A stretch of DNA of 64,000 bases from CAYLQA01 sp964385695 (GCA_964385695.1 CAYLQA010000001.1:62001-126000); one strand, 5' to 3'; shown: positions 1-9,422, numbered from the stretch's first letter. Notes: a model not told the origin generated them from the sequence alone. Program-made: numbers and translations.

Positions 1-2
1 GG

Positions 3-302
3 CGCTATTACAGCGGTGATGATATTGCCTGGATCAAGTGCCTGTACTCCATGATCCATAAAAAGGGGATCAATATCGCTTCAATCGGTAGATTACTCGG
101 GTATGCTCCCTGTTGGGAGGTGGCGGAGTGCCCGGCAGAAAAGCGCTTGGATTGCGCCCGTTATCAGGCCCAGACCATGACCGAGAGTGAGGTGAATGGG
201 GTAAAGCGCAAAGAGATGCTTACCACCGGGGCAAGCGGTAAGCCGCAAAAGATTATTGTGCGGCAAAACTCCGCTGTTGCGGAATCGCGGCGGGAAATAT
301 GA
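3..302 (+). CDS. MerR-family transcriptional regulator with C-terminal cysteine motif (5' end outside window)
   Basis: Reading frame 3 is open from the first base and stops at TGA 300-302, so only the C-terminal ~99 residues are present. The visible part begins RYYSGDDIAWIKCLY and continues with GINIASIGRLLGY. This is the second half of a MerR winged-helix domain, in which R-Y-x-x-x-D is followed by the helix that normally reads G-x-x-I-x-x-I-K-x-L-L. Right after it comes CWEVAECPAEKRLDC, a Cys-Trp-Glu motif with three cysteines, then a basic tail without a recognised ligand domain. MerR proteins bind DNA as dimers and sense metals, thiols or small molecules; the cysteines could be the sensing site (inference). 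It converges with the diguanylate cyclase gene 8 bases downstream. The DNA-recognition helix and the targets are outside the window. Confidence 0.75.
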   Translation, partial: RYYSGDDIAWIKCLYSMIHKKGINIASIGRLLGYAPCWEVAECPAEKRLDCARYQAQTMTESEVNGVKRKEMLTTGASGKPQKIIVRQNSAVAESRREI

Positions 303-309
303 AGTTAAG

Positions 310-2736
310 TTAGCCAAGGGTTTCCACCCGGTTGCGGCCATTGTTTTTGGCCATATACAGAGCAGTGTCAGCTCGTTTTATTAAAGATGGGCCATCTTCA
401 TTCTCTTTGAGCAGGGCAACCCCGAGGCTGACGGTGATCTCGCCTGCGGGATCAAAGCCCCAACTCTGGATGGTCACCCGCAGTCTGTCTGCCATCTCCA
501 AGGCCTGGGGTAAATCGGTTTTGGGCAGGAGGATAATGAACTCCTCCCCGCCCCAGCGGGCAAAATAATCCATCTGCCGAACGTTGGCTGCGGTAATCTC
601 GGTTATGACCTGCAGAACCTTGTCTCCCGCATCATGGCCGTACGTATCGTTCACCACCTTGAAATGGTCGATGTCAAAGAGGATCAGGCTCAATGGTTCC
701 CCATGGCGTCTTGCCCGATGCAGCTCCTTGGTCATGACCTCCTCGAACATACGGCGGTTGTAAGCGCCGGTCAGCTTGTCCGTGGTGGCCAGCAGTTTGA
801 GTTTTTCCTCCATGATCTTCCGTTTGCTGATATCGTCTACGATCCAGATGACCCCCTTGCTGAGATCCGGAGGCGCGATGGCCTTGCCGGAAAAGAGGCA
901 CCAGATGACGGAGCCGTCTCTCTTTTTCAGGGGATACTCGGCATGGATGACCTGGTCTTCGGCCAGGCGGGCATAATGTTTTTGGCCGAACTCGATAAAA
1001 TTCTCCTCTGAGACATGCCAATTTTTTACAGAGCGGCCAAGCAACTCATTCGTGCTGTAGCCCATAATCTCCGCCATCCGTTTGTTGATGCGGCTCACCA
1101 AACGCTCCCCCTTCATGAAGAGAATGCCCACCATACTGGTGTCAAAGATGACCTCCATCTCCTCGAGGATCTCTTCAAGCTGTGCCTCAGCCCTTTTTTG
1201 CGCTGTGATATCACGGAAAATTCCCCGGGTGTAGACCGGGCGGCCATCCTCCAATTTGCAGCTTGCACTGCCGCTGACAAAGAGCTCCCGCCCGTCTTTG
1301 GTTATGAAGAGCGTTTCGATATTGTTTTCTTTGCTGCCGCCTAATACTCCTTGAAAAGTATCCTGGCAGGCAGCGAGGTGGTCAGGGTGGACAATGTCGC
1401 GGATGGTGAGGTCCTTGAGCTCGTCAGGAGTATAACCCAGATAACTGTGCCAGGCCGGATTCACAAAGAGAAAATTCCCGTCCGGGGTAACATTCTGGAT
1501 CATGTTGGGTGAGCTTTCAAAAAGATCGCGGAATCGTTCTTCACTCTCTTTTAACGCGACTTCCGCCTGTTTGCGTTTGGTAATGTCCTTGAAGTCTTCA
1601 ACGATACCGAGGAGGTTTCCGTCATGATCGCGAAAGGGAGTGGCGGTGATCAAAAAGGAGACGGTGCGCCCGTCCGGCAGTGTTTTTTCCTCCTCAAACT
1701 CAATGCGTTCTTCTCCCTCCCTTATTCGCACCAGGGGACAATTGGCCGTATTGCAGCATTCTCCGTGCAGAAAATCAAAACAATCCATGCCAAGGACTTG
1801 TTGATCTGTGCCGATAATATCGAGGAGCGTTTTGTTGGCCCGCATGATTCTGTGGTCAAGATCGATAACGACCATGCCGTCGGCCGCGGTGTTGAATATC
1901 TGCTTCAGTTCGCTATGGGATTCTCTTAAGGCCTGCTGGGCTTGATAACTCTCGGTTATGTCCTGGGCAATGGCAAGAATGGTCATATGACTGTTGCTCT
2001 CAACGGGCAGCAGTTGCAAGGTGATCAGGTGTTCGTTCAGGAGCAGGGGTACGTCGGCGCCGATTTCCTGTGGGCCGGAATCCTTGGCTGTGGAAAAAAT
2101 CTCCGCAATTTCTTCTCTGTCGTATTCTGCAAACAGATCAATAAAATTTTTGCCGAAAAGTTGTTCCTTGGTGGTGCTGAGAAGATCGACGGCCGCATCG
2201 TTTACGTTGATGATTTTGCCATCGGAAGAGAGTTCGAGCAGAACATCGGAGATGTTTTGCAGAATGATTTCGTAATGCTTTTTATGGTGGAGCAGCTCAA
2301 GGGTGGCTTCTCGTTTATAGATATCCTCGATGCCAATGATACCTTGGTCACTCTGTTGAATACTGCCGTTTTCTATCTGCGCTAGTACATGATCGATATT
2401 TTTTCCGAGATTGACGTAAGGACCTTTGGCGATACAGGCATCAACTCCCATGCGGCTGCAGTTGATTTCCGCCTCCGCTGCCACACCGGAGATGACAATG
2501 ATGGAAAGGTTTTTCAGTTCCGGCCTGCTGCGGAGAACCCTGCTCAGAACATCTCCGCCGATATAGGGCATGATCAGGTCGATAAAGGCGATCTCGGGGG
2601 TGAAGGATTCTATTTTTTTAAGCGCGGCCAGGCCATCCTTTGCTGTCACAACATTGTGCCCAAGTTGCTCAAGATGACCTGCGACGATCTTGAGATGAAC
2701 AGGATTGTTGTCAACCACGAGAATGTTTTTCACCAT
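310..2736 (-). CDS. REC-PAS(x4)-GGDEF diguanylate cyclase
   Basis: A cytoplasmic c-di-GMP-synthesising signalling protein of about 808 residues. Domains in order: receiver domain (residues 1-120) with the phosphoacceptor Asp in FIDL near residue 53; four PAS/PAC-like sensor segments (about 155-270, 280-395, 400-520 and 525-640), each ending in the usual D-I-T or D-I-S-x-R/Q-K linker; and a GGDEF domain (about 645-808). The active-site motif reads GGEEF, and RQMD lies five residues before it. This is the RxxD inhibitory I-site, so product feedback inhibition is expected. There is no EAL domain and no transmembrane segment. I chose ATG 2736 because AAGGTGG sits just upstream; a GTG at 2742 would lie inside that ribosome site. 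No cognate kinase is adjacent; the hybrid kinase elsewhere in the window is not obviously linked. Confidence 0.93.
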   Translation of the reverse strand: MVKNILVVDNNPVHLKIVAGHLEQLGHNVVTAKDGLAALKKIESFTPEIAFIDLIMPYIGGDVLSRVLRSRPELKNLSIIVISGVAAEAEINCSRMGVDACIAKGPYVNLGKNIDHVLAQIENGSIQQSDQGIIGIEDIYKREATLELLHHKKHYEIILQNISDVLLELSSDGKIINVNDAAVDLLSTTKEQLFGKNFIDLFAEYDREEIAEIFSTAKDSGPQEIGADVPLLLNEHLITLQLLPVESNSHMTILAIAQDITESYQAQQALRESHSELKQIFNTAADGMVVIDLDHRIMRANKTLLDIIGTDQQVLGMDCFDFLHGECCNTANCPLVRIREGEERIEFEEEKTLPDGRTVSFLITATPFRDHDGNLLGIVEDFKDITKRKQAEVALKESEERFRDLFESSPNMIQNVTPDGNFLFVNPAWHSYLGYTPDELKDLTIRDIVHPDHLAACQDTFQGVLGGSKENNIETLFITKDGRELFVSGSASCKLEDGRPVYTRGIFRDITAQKRAEAQLEEILEEMEVIFDTSMVGILFMKGERLVSRINKRMAEIMGYSTNELLGRSVKNWHVSEENFIEFGQKHYARLAEDQVIHAEYPLKKRDGSVIWCLFSGKAIAPPDLSKGVIWIVDDISKRKIMEEKLKLLATTDKLTGAYNRRMFEEVMTKELHRARRHGEPLSLILFDIDHFKVVNDTYGHDAGDKVLQVITEITAANVRQMDYFARWGGEEFIILLPKTDLPQALEMADRLRVTIQSWGFDPAGEITVSLGVALLKENEDGPSLIKRADTALYMAKNNGRNRVETLG

Positions 2737-2867
2737 AGCCACCTTATAATCATGCCTGCGAAAAAATGAGAAAGCCTAACAGACTGAACGTACGTACATT
2801 TTTACCCCTATTTTCAAGCTAAGGGCATTGGTGGCGGAAGGCAAGTTTTTTTTAAGAAAATCGGTAA

Positions 2868-3683
2868 CTAACGGGAGGCCAGGGCCCAGAAGCACCATTT
2901 TTCATGGCGCATGCGGTCCAGAAAACGGACTTTGTCCATGGGCAGCGCGGCCAGGAGGTCTTCCTCCATGGGGATGATAAAGCCGGAGAGCAGATAGAAT
3001 TTGGCCTGCCAGAAGTCCGGATTTTCAAAAAGTTCGATCATCAACCCCTTGTACAAATTGGCCATGACCAGGTCAACGCCCTGGGTTTGAGGCGGGTTGG
3101 CCCGGAGGTCTCGTTCCTGCACCTGCACAAGGTTTTGCACGTTATTACGCTCAACATTGGCCAGGGCCACTTCGCAGGCCAGGCGATTGTTGTCAATGGC
3201 CGTGATCCGCTCCACTCCCTGGAGTGCGGCGGCAATGGCCAAAAGGCCTGTGCCGCAACCGAGATCCAGGGCGGAGTTGATCTTGATTTCTGGTGTCTTG
3301 AGATATTTAAGCAGCCCCTCTAAGCAAAGATGGGTGGAGGGGTGAAAGCCGCTGCCGAAGATGACGCTCGGGTCGAGCAGGATGTCCGCCTCGGTCTTAC
3401 TCCAGACCGGGGCCACCGTGACGTCCTCCACGGTAAAGGGGCCGATCTCCCGCCCTGCTTCCCAGTCCGTGTAGTCGAGATCCGCCTCATAAATAACCGT
3501 GGCCCCGCTTTGTTCGCATATCTCCTGAACCAGTCGCTCCTTGGGCTTATGGAAAAAAAGAATGGCGGTCTCATCCTCGATCCAGGTGCCGATAAGATCC
3601 GGGTCAATTATTTCCGGCAGGTCCTTGAGGTCGAGATGATAGGTGTAGAGGCGGCTGTATTCGGTGTATGGCGGTCGTAGCAT
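2868..3683 (-). CDS. prmA: ribosomal protein L11 methyltransferase (PrmA-like)
   Basis: A 271-residue SAM-dependent methyltransferase. The SAM-binding motif LDLGCGTGLL is at residues 139-148, preceded by GSGFHPSTHLCLE, the conserved PrmA segment ahead of motif I. The acidic residue of motif II is in AIDNN, and MANLYKGLM takes the place of the usual A-N-I-L catalytic-loop segment. PrmA trimethylates amino groups of ribosomal protein L11. The N-terminal ~100 residues correspond to the L11-recognition domain but look divergent, so another protein-lysine methyltransferase of the same family is possible. The gene is followed on the same strand by nothing closer than the cyclase at 2736, and preceded by the nitroreductase gene 35 bases away, so co-transcription with the nitroreductase is likely. 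Confidence 0.8.
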   Translation of the reverse strand: MLRPPYTEYSRLYTYHLDLKDLPEIIDPDLIGTWIEDETAILFFHKPKERLVQEICEQSGATVIYEADLDYTDWEAGREIGPFTVEDVTVAPVWSKTEADILLDPSVIFGSGFHPSTHLCLEGLLKYLKTPEIKINSALDLGCGTGLLAIAAALQGVERITAIDNNRLACEVALANVERNNVQNLVQVQERDLRANPPQTQGVDLVMANLYKGLMIELFENPDFWQAKFYLLSGFIIPMEEDLLAALPMDKVRFLDRMRHEKWCFWALASR

Positions 3684-3718
3684 GGTAAGCTTATTGCTCC
3701 TAAGCTGGGCAAGAGTTT

Positions 3719-4288
3719 TTAGATGATGATGTCGTTAAGTTTTCGTTTGGGCACATGGTGAATCGCCTTGTCATCCCGCCAATATTTTATGGAGTCGCCT
3801 GGGTTCATCTCCGTGAGCTGAATTTCCTCTACGGGTTTGCCCAGGGCAATGACCAGCAGGACTTTGAGATGGTCGGGCAGTTTGAGAAGCCCATGCAGTT
3901 TGCCGGAGAGAGAGGCGATTCTGCAGCCGGCCAGGCCAAGCTCTGTAGCGCCCAGGAGAATATTCTGGCTGGCGATGCCAAGGTCAAAATCCCCATCATC
4001 GCTGATCGTGGTGTCCAACAGGCAGATGATATAGGCGGATGGCCGTTCTCCCTCAACTGGTCCGGGCCAGTCCGTTAAATAGCCTGCCCAGCCGAGCAGG
4101 GGAAAGATCGCCTGATTTTGCTCCGGCTCATTCACGAGCATATACTTGAGTGGCTGGGCGTTGCGGGCAGAGCCACCCAGTCGGGCCAGTTCAATAAGCT
4201 GCGTCAGGCTCTCTTTGGAGACGGCATGCTTTTCAACAAAACGGCGGCAGGTGCGTGTCTGCCTGATCAAAGACTCAAGTTGATCCAT
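3719..4288 (-). CDS. nitroreductase-family flavoprotein
   Basis: A 189-residue member of the FMN-dependent nitroreductase fold. The N-terminal R-T-C-R-R-F segment is the usual R-x-x-R-x-[FY] phosphate-binding signature of FMN in this family. It is followed by the SARNAQPLKYMLV stretch, which corresponds to the S-x-x-N-x-Q-P-W FMN-contact motif. The central part ASQNILLGATELGLAGC matches the A-x-x-N-x-x-L-A-A-x-x-x-G-x-G motif, and ALGKP near the end is typical. Family members reduce nitro compounds, quinones or flavins using NAD(P)H; the substrate cannot be told from sequence. It is 15 bases downstream of the large DUF748 gene on the same strand and upstream of prmA. Confidence 0.85.
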   Translation of the reverse strand: MDQLESLIRQTRTCRRFVEKHAVSKESLTQLIELARLGGSARNAQPLKYMLVNEPEQNQAIFPLLGWAGYLTDWPGPVEGERPSAYIICLLDTTISDDGDFDLGIASQNILLGATELGLAGCRIASLSGKLHGLLKLPDHLKVLLVIALGKPVEEIQLTEMNPGDSIKYWRDDKAIHHVPKRKLNDIII

Positions 4289-4303
4289 GGTTATTTTCTC
4301 CCA

Positions 4304-7300
4304 TTACTTAAGAAGTTCAAAACTCACGCCCACCCGGCTCCGGGGGGTAAGTGGGCTCTGCGCCGACAGTAATGTGCCGACTCCTAAACGAATGCGATTT
4401 TCAGCAATGTTGTGGGTGTTGACCAGCTCTTTTTGTACGTATAGGGCCCGGGCTGTGGCCAGGCGCAGAAGTTCCTTTTTGCTGACGCTGCTGGCATCGA
4501 AGATGGTTTCTTCATATACGGGCGGGGCGCTTACGCCGGAGCTGGGCCGCTGGATTTCTTCCTTGCCGTATGATTGGGAAAGAGCCGCGGAGAGTTGTGC
4601 CTCATGGGCTTTTCTCTTTTGTTCTTCCGCTTCTCGGAGTTTTACGAGCAAACCATTGCGATCCGCAACATCATCGGCAAAACCAGTGAGTATAATGGCA
4701 AGGGCAGGGCGGTTTTTTAATGCTGCGGCCAGCCGTTGCAGGAGATCTTGCTCCTCTTCATTCAGGCTGTGCTGGGCAGGTGAAAATTGCAGATGGTCTT
4801 TGAGATGAAGTGTCGGGAGTGATTTTTTCACAAGAGAAAAGGGTGCCACCGCCGCCTTGGCGGAAAGCCCGCGAAAATGTTTTTTCAAGCTGTTAACAAT
4901 GGGCAGAGGGGAAGTGGTCTTCGTGTTGATGGATTGCGTCAGTTCGCCCTGGACATCGGTAATGAGAGCCAGGGTAAAGGGAAGTCCTGTTGTGCCCTTA
5001 GTTCTTTTGCCCAGTCCCATATTTTTGAGCTGCAGGGTGGTTTGCTGGCTGAGGCGATTTTCACTCTTGATCAGTTCGGCCTGAAGGTTCAGGCTGCCGC
5101 CTGTGACGCTATAACCGAGAACCGTTTCCGCATAAGGGGCAAAGGTAGTCAGCTTTCCATGGGTCAATTGCAGGCTGGCGGTAAAGGGCATTTGTGAGTC
5201 GAACAGACCCACGTCGCCCTTCAGGCCGATGGTGGTGGCATCTCCCATGGCGGCTGTCATGTCAAACTCTGCCCGGTTGCCGGGCAGGGCAGCGATCTTG
5301 CTGAAGTTGCCTTTAATGTCTGTAAGTGTTGTTGAAAATGGTCGGCCAAGACGTTGATCGCTAAAGGAAAGCTTGCCGTTTTCGATCCGTATCGTGCCCA
5401 CGGAAAAAGGAGTTTTGCCGAGTTTTTTTGCAGGGCGGTCTGCCGGGGGCTTCAGAAAAGGAGTCAAGGAGGAGCCTTTGCTTTTCTGAGTCCAATAAAG
5501 GTGCGGCCCTTTGAGGCTGATGCCTTCAATGGAAAGGGCAAAGGGCTGGCTGGTAAAATTAAGCCCCTGCGCCTTGGCGGTTGTGATCCTGGCTAGGGGT
5601 ACATTGCCCCTGCCTGTAAGGATGTTGCTCGCCTCAAGTGAACCTGTAAAACTCATTTTCGGCAAGGTGAAAACACCTTTGATATTGAAGGAACCGGCGG
5701 TCAGCTCCGGGTTAAGCCATGGGTTGATGAGTGACGCTAGACCTGAAGCCGGGATGTTTTTGAGAATGGTATCAACCGTGGCCGAGAATGGGTTAAGGTT
5801 CAGATCGGCCTTGATTTGTACGCTGCCGCCATCGCGAAGATCGGCTTGGCCACTGGCGCTGTGCTCCGTTAATGAGAGGGCAAGGTCCTTTAAAACATGG
5901 CTTTGCGTTACTTTCGGGTAGGGCTGGTAGCGCAGCGTGAGGTCTGTTTTTTTGACCTCGATTTTCTTGTAATCAATTTTCCAGGAGGAATTTTTGTTTT
6001 TTTCAGTATGGGGTGGCTGCCAGTTGAACTTTTTGTTTTCATCCCAACGGCAAAGCAACGAGCCGCCGTTTAAGGAAAGATTGCCCAGGCGCAGGGAGCG
6101 AGCGGCAAGATCCAATTCAGCGTTTTTTACCGAGAGCCGCGGCAGCTTGGCCCAGGTTGTTCCTTCCCGCTTGAGGGTGAGATTTTTTATGGTAAGTCCG
6201 AGCTTGTCGAGACGTTTGGTTGCCTTGCCGTCTTTTTGTGAGCCGAAGTTGAATTGGCCATCCAACCTGCTCACCGTGCCGCTGGTGACATGGAGTTTAT
6301 TGCCTGCCTTAAAGTATGGGCTGAGGCGGCTGAGTTCCAGGTCGTTGACAACCAAAAGTCCGCTGGCCCTCAGCGGCGCGGCGAAGAGATCTCCCTGGGC
6401 GGAAAAACGGCTGCCCTTTTTATCTTTGCCGCTTAAGGCGAAAGAGGCAGGCGCATCCTGGCGCGAGTCAAAATTTTTCAGGCTGAATTGAACATTCTGC
6501 CAGTCCGAACTGAAGCCTCCCTTGACCATTCTGTCTGTGAGGCGAATTTTCCCGGAACTTGCCACAAGCTTGGCAATGGTCACAATATTTTTATCTTGTC
6601 GAGCAGCCTGTTTTTCTTTATGCCTGCCGCTCAACCAGGGCAATGCCCATCCGCCTTTGGGTGTGTGGTCAAAGGCAAGGTCGGCTCCTGCGAGTTGAAC
6701 GTTGTCAAAATGATAGGTGCGGGCAAAGGGGGCGATGCGCCCGGTGAGACTGGCCGAGCTGATACGATTACGATTTTTTTCCTGATCGCTAAAGGAAATG
6801 TTTTTGAGCTTGGCCGTGCCTTCGAGTTCAAGCTGTGTTGCCTTTTTGGGGCCAAAGGAGAGGATCAGGCTGCCGTCAAAGGTTGCCTGACCTTTGTCAA
6901 CGGGGAGGGCAAGATCTGCGGGCAGGTAAGCAGCATAGCGCGGCAGGTCGATATCGTCTAAATGAACGGCCAGCTTGGCAGTAAGGGTTTCACCCTGGAC
7001 AGAGGTTTCACCGGTCAGGTTCATGGGGCTGCCATTAATTTTGGCGGAGAACTTTGGCTTGATGTATTGGCCGCCCTTATATGAGATATTCGATAAGGCC
7101 GGCAGGGCCAGGTTGATCTCTTCCAAGCTGTGGCGTTTGCCCGAGGCCTGATCGTCAAAACGAAGGCGACTGTTAGTAAGGGCGATATTGTTCAGCGAGT
7201 AATCCCGTTCTGTATCGGAGATAAGCGTCTGCCTGATCGTATCAAAATTATATGAGCCCTTCTTGCTGCGGACAAGGTGGATAAAAAGGCTGTCTGCCGT

Positions 7301-7774
7301 GAGAGATTGGCATATGAGTCGGCCGCTGATAAGGCCCCGGATGTCAAAATCAACCGTGGCGCTCCCCAAGGAAAGGACCGGGTCCACCGGATCGTCGGGC
7401 AGATCCAAGCGCGAGCCGATGATGGAATTGCGCACCGTCAGGCGCAAAGAGAGTGGGTCGAACTCGGCGTTGGCAATGGTCACGGGCCGCTGAAGTTTTT
7501 GCGACAAATGATCGGCCAGCAGGGTGGTCGTCAGGTATGGGATCAGGACATAACCGCCGCCGAAAAATAATGTTGTCCCCAAAAGCAGGATGGCCAGTAG
7601 CCAATGGGGCCAACGGCGGGAGGAAGAGGGCAGCCGGTGTTTGCTCCTCTTTGTCCGGCGTGATTTTTTCGGTTCTGTTTTTGGCGGCTCCTGTGGTCTC
7701 TCTCCTTCCTCTGCCGGGGAAGTGTTTGAGATGGGAATGGAGCCAAAATCATCGTTATGTGGATCGTGTGTCAT
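4304..7774 (-). CDS. giant AsmA-like DUF748 envelope protein
   Basis: A 1156-residue protein with one N-terminal membrane anchor. Residues 1-55 are hydrophilic, rich in Pro, Lys and Arg, and probably cytoplasmic. A hydrophobic segment HWLLAILLLGTTLFFGGGYV follows at about 57-76, and the remaining ~1080 residues should be periplasmic. They are built of repeated beta-rich stretches (L-x-L-x-N-x-x-x-x patterns such as GKIRLTDRMV and GKLSFSDQRL) characteristic of the AsmA/DUF748 superfamily, whose large members (YhdP, TamB, YdbH) form bridge-like lipid conduits between inner and outer membranes. The C-terminal ~200 residues contain a charged helical segment and LTGFADDVADRNGLLVKLR, reminiscent of an OmpA-like end. 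Assignment to lipid transport is inference from the superfamily. It is divergent from plsC, a phospholipid-synthesis gene. I see no strong ribosome site before ATG 7774. Confidence 0.8.
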   Translation of the reverse strand: MTHDPHNDDFGSIPISNTSPAEEGERPQEPPKTEPKKSRRTKRSKHRLPSSSRRWPHWLLAILLLGTTLFFGGGYVLIPYLTTTLLADHLSQKLQRPVTIANAEFDPLSLRLTVRNSIIGSRLDLPDDPVDPVLSLGSATVDFDIRGLISGRLICQSLTADSLFIHLVRSKKGSYNFDTIRQTLISDTERDYSLNNIALTNSRLRFDDQASGKRHSLEEINLALPALSNISYKGGQYIKPKFSAKINGSPMNLTGETSVQGETLTAKLAVHLDDIDLPRYAAYLPADLALPVDKGQATFDGSLILSFGPKKATQLELEGTAKLKNISFSDQEKNRNRISSASLTGRIAPFARTYHFDNVQLAGADLAFDHTPKGGWALPWLSGRHKEKQAARQDKNIVTIAKLVASSGKIRLTDRMVKGGFSSDWQNVQFSLKNFDSRQDAPASFALSGKDKKGSRFSAQGDLFAAPLRASGLLVVNDLELSRLSPYFKAGNKLHVTSGTVSRLDGQFNFGSQKDGKATKRLDKLGLTIKNLTLKREGTTWAKLPRLSVKNAELDLAARSLRLGNLSLNGGSLLCRWDENKKFNWQPPHTEKNKNSSWKIDYKKIEVKKTDLTLRYQPYPKVTQSHVLKDLALSLTEHSASGQADLRDGGSVQIKADLNLNPFSATVDTILKNIPASGLASLINPWLNPELTAGSFNIKGVFTLPKMSFTGSLEASNILTGRGNVPLARITTAKAQGLNFTSQPFALSIEGISLKGPHLYWTQKSKGSSLTPFLKPPADRPAKKLGKTPFSVGTIRIENGKLSFSDQRLGRPFSTTLTDIKGNFSKIAALPGNRAEFDMTAAMGDATTIGLKGDVGLFDSQMPFTASLQLTHGKLTTFAPYAETVLGYSVTGGSLNLQAELIKSENRLSQQTTLQLKNMGLGKRTKGTTGLPFTLALITDVQGELTQSINTKTTSPLPIVNSLKKHFRGLSAKAAVAPFSLVKKSLPTLHLKDHLQFSPAQHSLNEEEQDLLQRLAAALKNRPALAIILTGFADDVADRNGLLVKLREAEEQKRKAHEAQLSAALSQSYGKEEIQRPSSGVSAPPVYEETIFDASSVSKKELLRLATARALYVQKELVNTHNIAENRIRLGVGTLLSAQSPLTPRSRVGVSFELLK

Positions 7775-7896
7775 GGCTGGTTACATTTGTTGCGTTTCTT
7801 TTGCCTGTTCAGTTGGCATAATTTTAAAGCGATGCTAAGATGACAACCTTTTTTAGGATTTCAGGAACATACCATGAAAGAAAGAAGGAGTACAAA

Positions 7897-8616
7897 GTGT
7901 TTACAACCTTACGCGGGATTTTGGTACTGATCCTTATTCCGATTCTCACTGGCCTGACCAGTCTCATCGCCATTATCGCCTTACTGCTTTTCAGAGTTCC
8001 GCAGGAGAAAATCCAGGTCCTGCCGCGGATGTGGGGCAAGATCATTCTGTTTCTGAGCGGAGTGGAGGTGGAGTTGTTCGGCCTGGAAAATATCGAAAAG
8101 GGCCGGCCTTATATCTTTGCGGCCAACCACCAGAGCCAGTTTGATATTTTTGCCTTGATGGGACGCTTTGAGGCGGATTTTCGTTGGTTGGCCAAGCTTG
8201 AGCTGTTTCAGATTCCATTGTTCGGCTATGCCTTGCGCAAGGCAGGAAATATCCCGGTGGACAGGGCACATGGCCGCAAGGCCCTTAAAAGCCTGGGGGA
8301 GGCGGCTAAAAAAATTGCCGCAGGCACTTCGGTTATCATCTTCCCCGAAGGGACCCGAAGTCCGGATGGTAAGCTTTTGCCTTTTAAGGCCGGGACCATG
8401 GTTTTGGCAATCAAGGCCGGTGTACCGGTGGTGCCCATGTCCATCAGCGGGACCCACGCCATTTTACCTAAAAAGAAGCTGTTTACCAAGCCAGGCAAGG
8501 TGGTGATCCGGGTTGGTAAGCCCATTGACACCGCAGGCTATAAGGTGAAACAAAAGCATGACTTGGCCGTCTTGCTGGAGGAAAAAGTCACAACGCTTTT
8601 CAATACAGATCAATAA
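7897..8616 (+). CDS. plsC: 1-acyl-sn-glycerol-3-phosphate acyltransferase (PlsC)
   Basis: Transfers the second acyl chain to lysophosphatidate to make phosphatidate at the inner membrane. The catalytic H-x4-D motif NHQSQFD is at residues 77-83 and the glycerol-phosphate site FPEGTRS near 146-152; VPVVPMSISG is also family-typical. The N-terminal ~30 residues are a hydrophobic anchor. I start at GTG 7897 because AAGAAGGAG lies 7 bases upstream; an ATG at 7840 would add 19 residues without a ribosome site. The protein is then 239 residues, normal for the family. It is divergent from the DUF748 gene, a plausible functional pairing in envelope lipid handling (inference). Confidence 0.92.
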   Translation: MFTTLRGILVLILIPILTGLTSLIAIIALLLFRVPQEKIQVLPRMWGKIILFLSGVEVELFGLENIEKGRPYIFAANHQSQFDIFALMGRFEADFRWLAKLELFQIPLFGYALRKAGNIPVDRAHGRKALKSLGEAAKKIAAGTSVIIFPEGTRSPDGKLLPFKAGTMVLAIKAGVPVVPMSISGTHAILPKKKLFTKPGKVVIRVGKPIDTAGYKVKQKHDLAVLLEEKVTTLFNTDQ

Positions 8617-8759
8617 CATGTCCAGCAGGTGGGAGGTATTGCACTACCGCTTACGAGAAGTAAAAGAAAAAAATGTTTAAGATCTTGCTGGATATTACCG
8701 ATTTTTTCAGTTATGACAAATTATTGAGTAATTAAACGGGTGCTTGAGGTGAAATTATT

Positions 8760-8787
8760 ACCGCACACAAGAGATGTGCGGTTTTTG
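8760..8787 (+). terminator. hairpin plus T-run in the cold-shock gene leader
   Basis: CCGCACA (8761-8767) pairs with TGTGCGG (8775-8781) around a 7-base loop, with a further A-T pair outside, and is followed by TTTTT. It has the form of a Rho-independent terminator. It lies 144 bases after plsC and 70 bases before the cold-shock ATG, so it either ends plsC transcription or acts as a conditional attenuator in the cold-shock mRNA leader. Sequence alone does not decide between the two. Confidence 0.55.
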
Positions 8788-8855
8788 GGTTGTGGAATTT
8801 CATTTATAGCCCCAAAGAAAAGAAGTCCTCGGTAGAGAGGGAAACAGGAGTCGTC

Positions 8856-9056
8856 ATGTTAGAAGGTACAGTAAAGTGGTTCAACGAGTCTAAGGGTTTT
8901 GGTTTCATTGAGAGCGAGGAAGGGAACGATGTATTTGTTCACTATTCCGCAATTCAGGGAAGCGGCTTTAAAACACTCGCCGAGGGTGACAAAGTTAAGT
9001 TCGAGATAGTCGATGGGCCCAAAGGTCCTGCTGCTGCCAACGTGGAAAAAGTGTAA
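8856..9056 (+). CDS. cold-shock protein (CspA family)
   Basis: A 66-residue single cold-shock domain that binds single-stranded RNA and DNA. RNP1 is KGFGFIE (residues 13-19) and RNP2 is VFVHY (26-30), both intact, and the start MLEGTVKWFN is diagnostic. I chose ATG 8856 because ACAGGAG sits 5 bases upstream; the frame is open further upstream but that extension is not family-like. A strong terminator follows. Family members act as RNA chaperones, often cold-inducible, but this sequence alone does not show cold induction. Confidence 0.96.
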   Translation: MLEGTVKWFNESKGFGFIESEEGNDVFVHYSAIQGSGFKTLAEGDKVKFEIVDGPKGPAAANVEKV

Positions 9057-9081
9057 CGTTTGGCCGATTATTTGTAATTCC

Positions 9082-9112
9082 AAGGCCCCTGTTTACAGGG
9101 GCCTTTTTTTTG
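9082..9112 (+). terminator. Rho-independent terminator after the cold-shock gene
   Basis: AAGGCCCCTG (9082-9091) and CAGGGGCCTT (9096-9105) form a perfect 10-base-pair stem with a TTTA loop, running into eight T residues. It begins 25 bases after the cold-shock stop codon. Confidence 0.95.
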
Positions 9113-9422
9113 TCCTTTTTCCGCCTGCCCACTGCACATCACCCCCCCAATCGCACCTGCCCAGAATCTGATCGATAACCATCGCCAGTTCCTGGTTATT
9201 ATTTCAGCACATCTTCCATGCCATATGGAAAACTCCACAATTGCCCCTGTTTTTATCTCGCTGCAGTCCTAGGGCAAGAAAGCCTGACCAAAAAAAAGAA
9301 TTTTTTTGATGTTGCTGGTCGGCTTTTTGCTTCGGTCTAGTTCATCGCTTTTTTGATAGGTGTCGTCACACACTCCTCAAGCAAAGGGAACATCAACATT
9401 ATTTATTAAAGGGAGGTAATCG
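9113..9422. other. 310-base gap between cold-shock and TusA-like genes, with a nested hairpin
   Basis: No open frame or known RNA is recognised. The one structure is a nested inverted repeat at about 9279-9326. AAAGCC-GACC on the left pairs with GGTC-GGCTTT on the right, with a bulged T. Inside is a second AAAAAAA/TTTTTTT stem at 9291-9307. The right arm runs into TTTTT, so it may be another terminator or a fold in the leader of the next gene. A good ribosome site, AAGGGAGG, ends the gap. Confidence 0.4.

Noticed and set aside
2788..2797. ACGTACGTAC repeat upstream of the diguanylate cyclase gene.
   Set aside because: Too short and simple to assign; no regulator or repeat partner.
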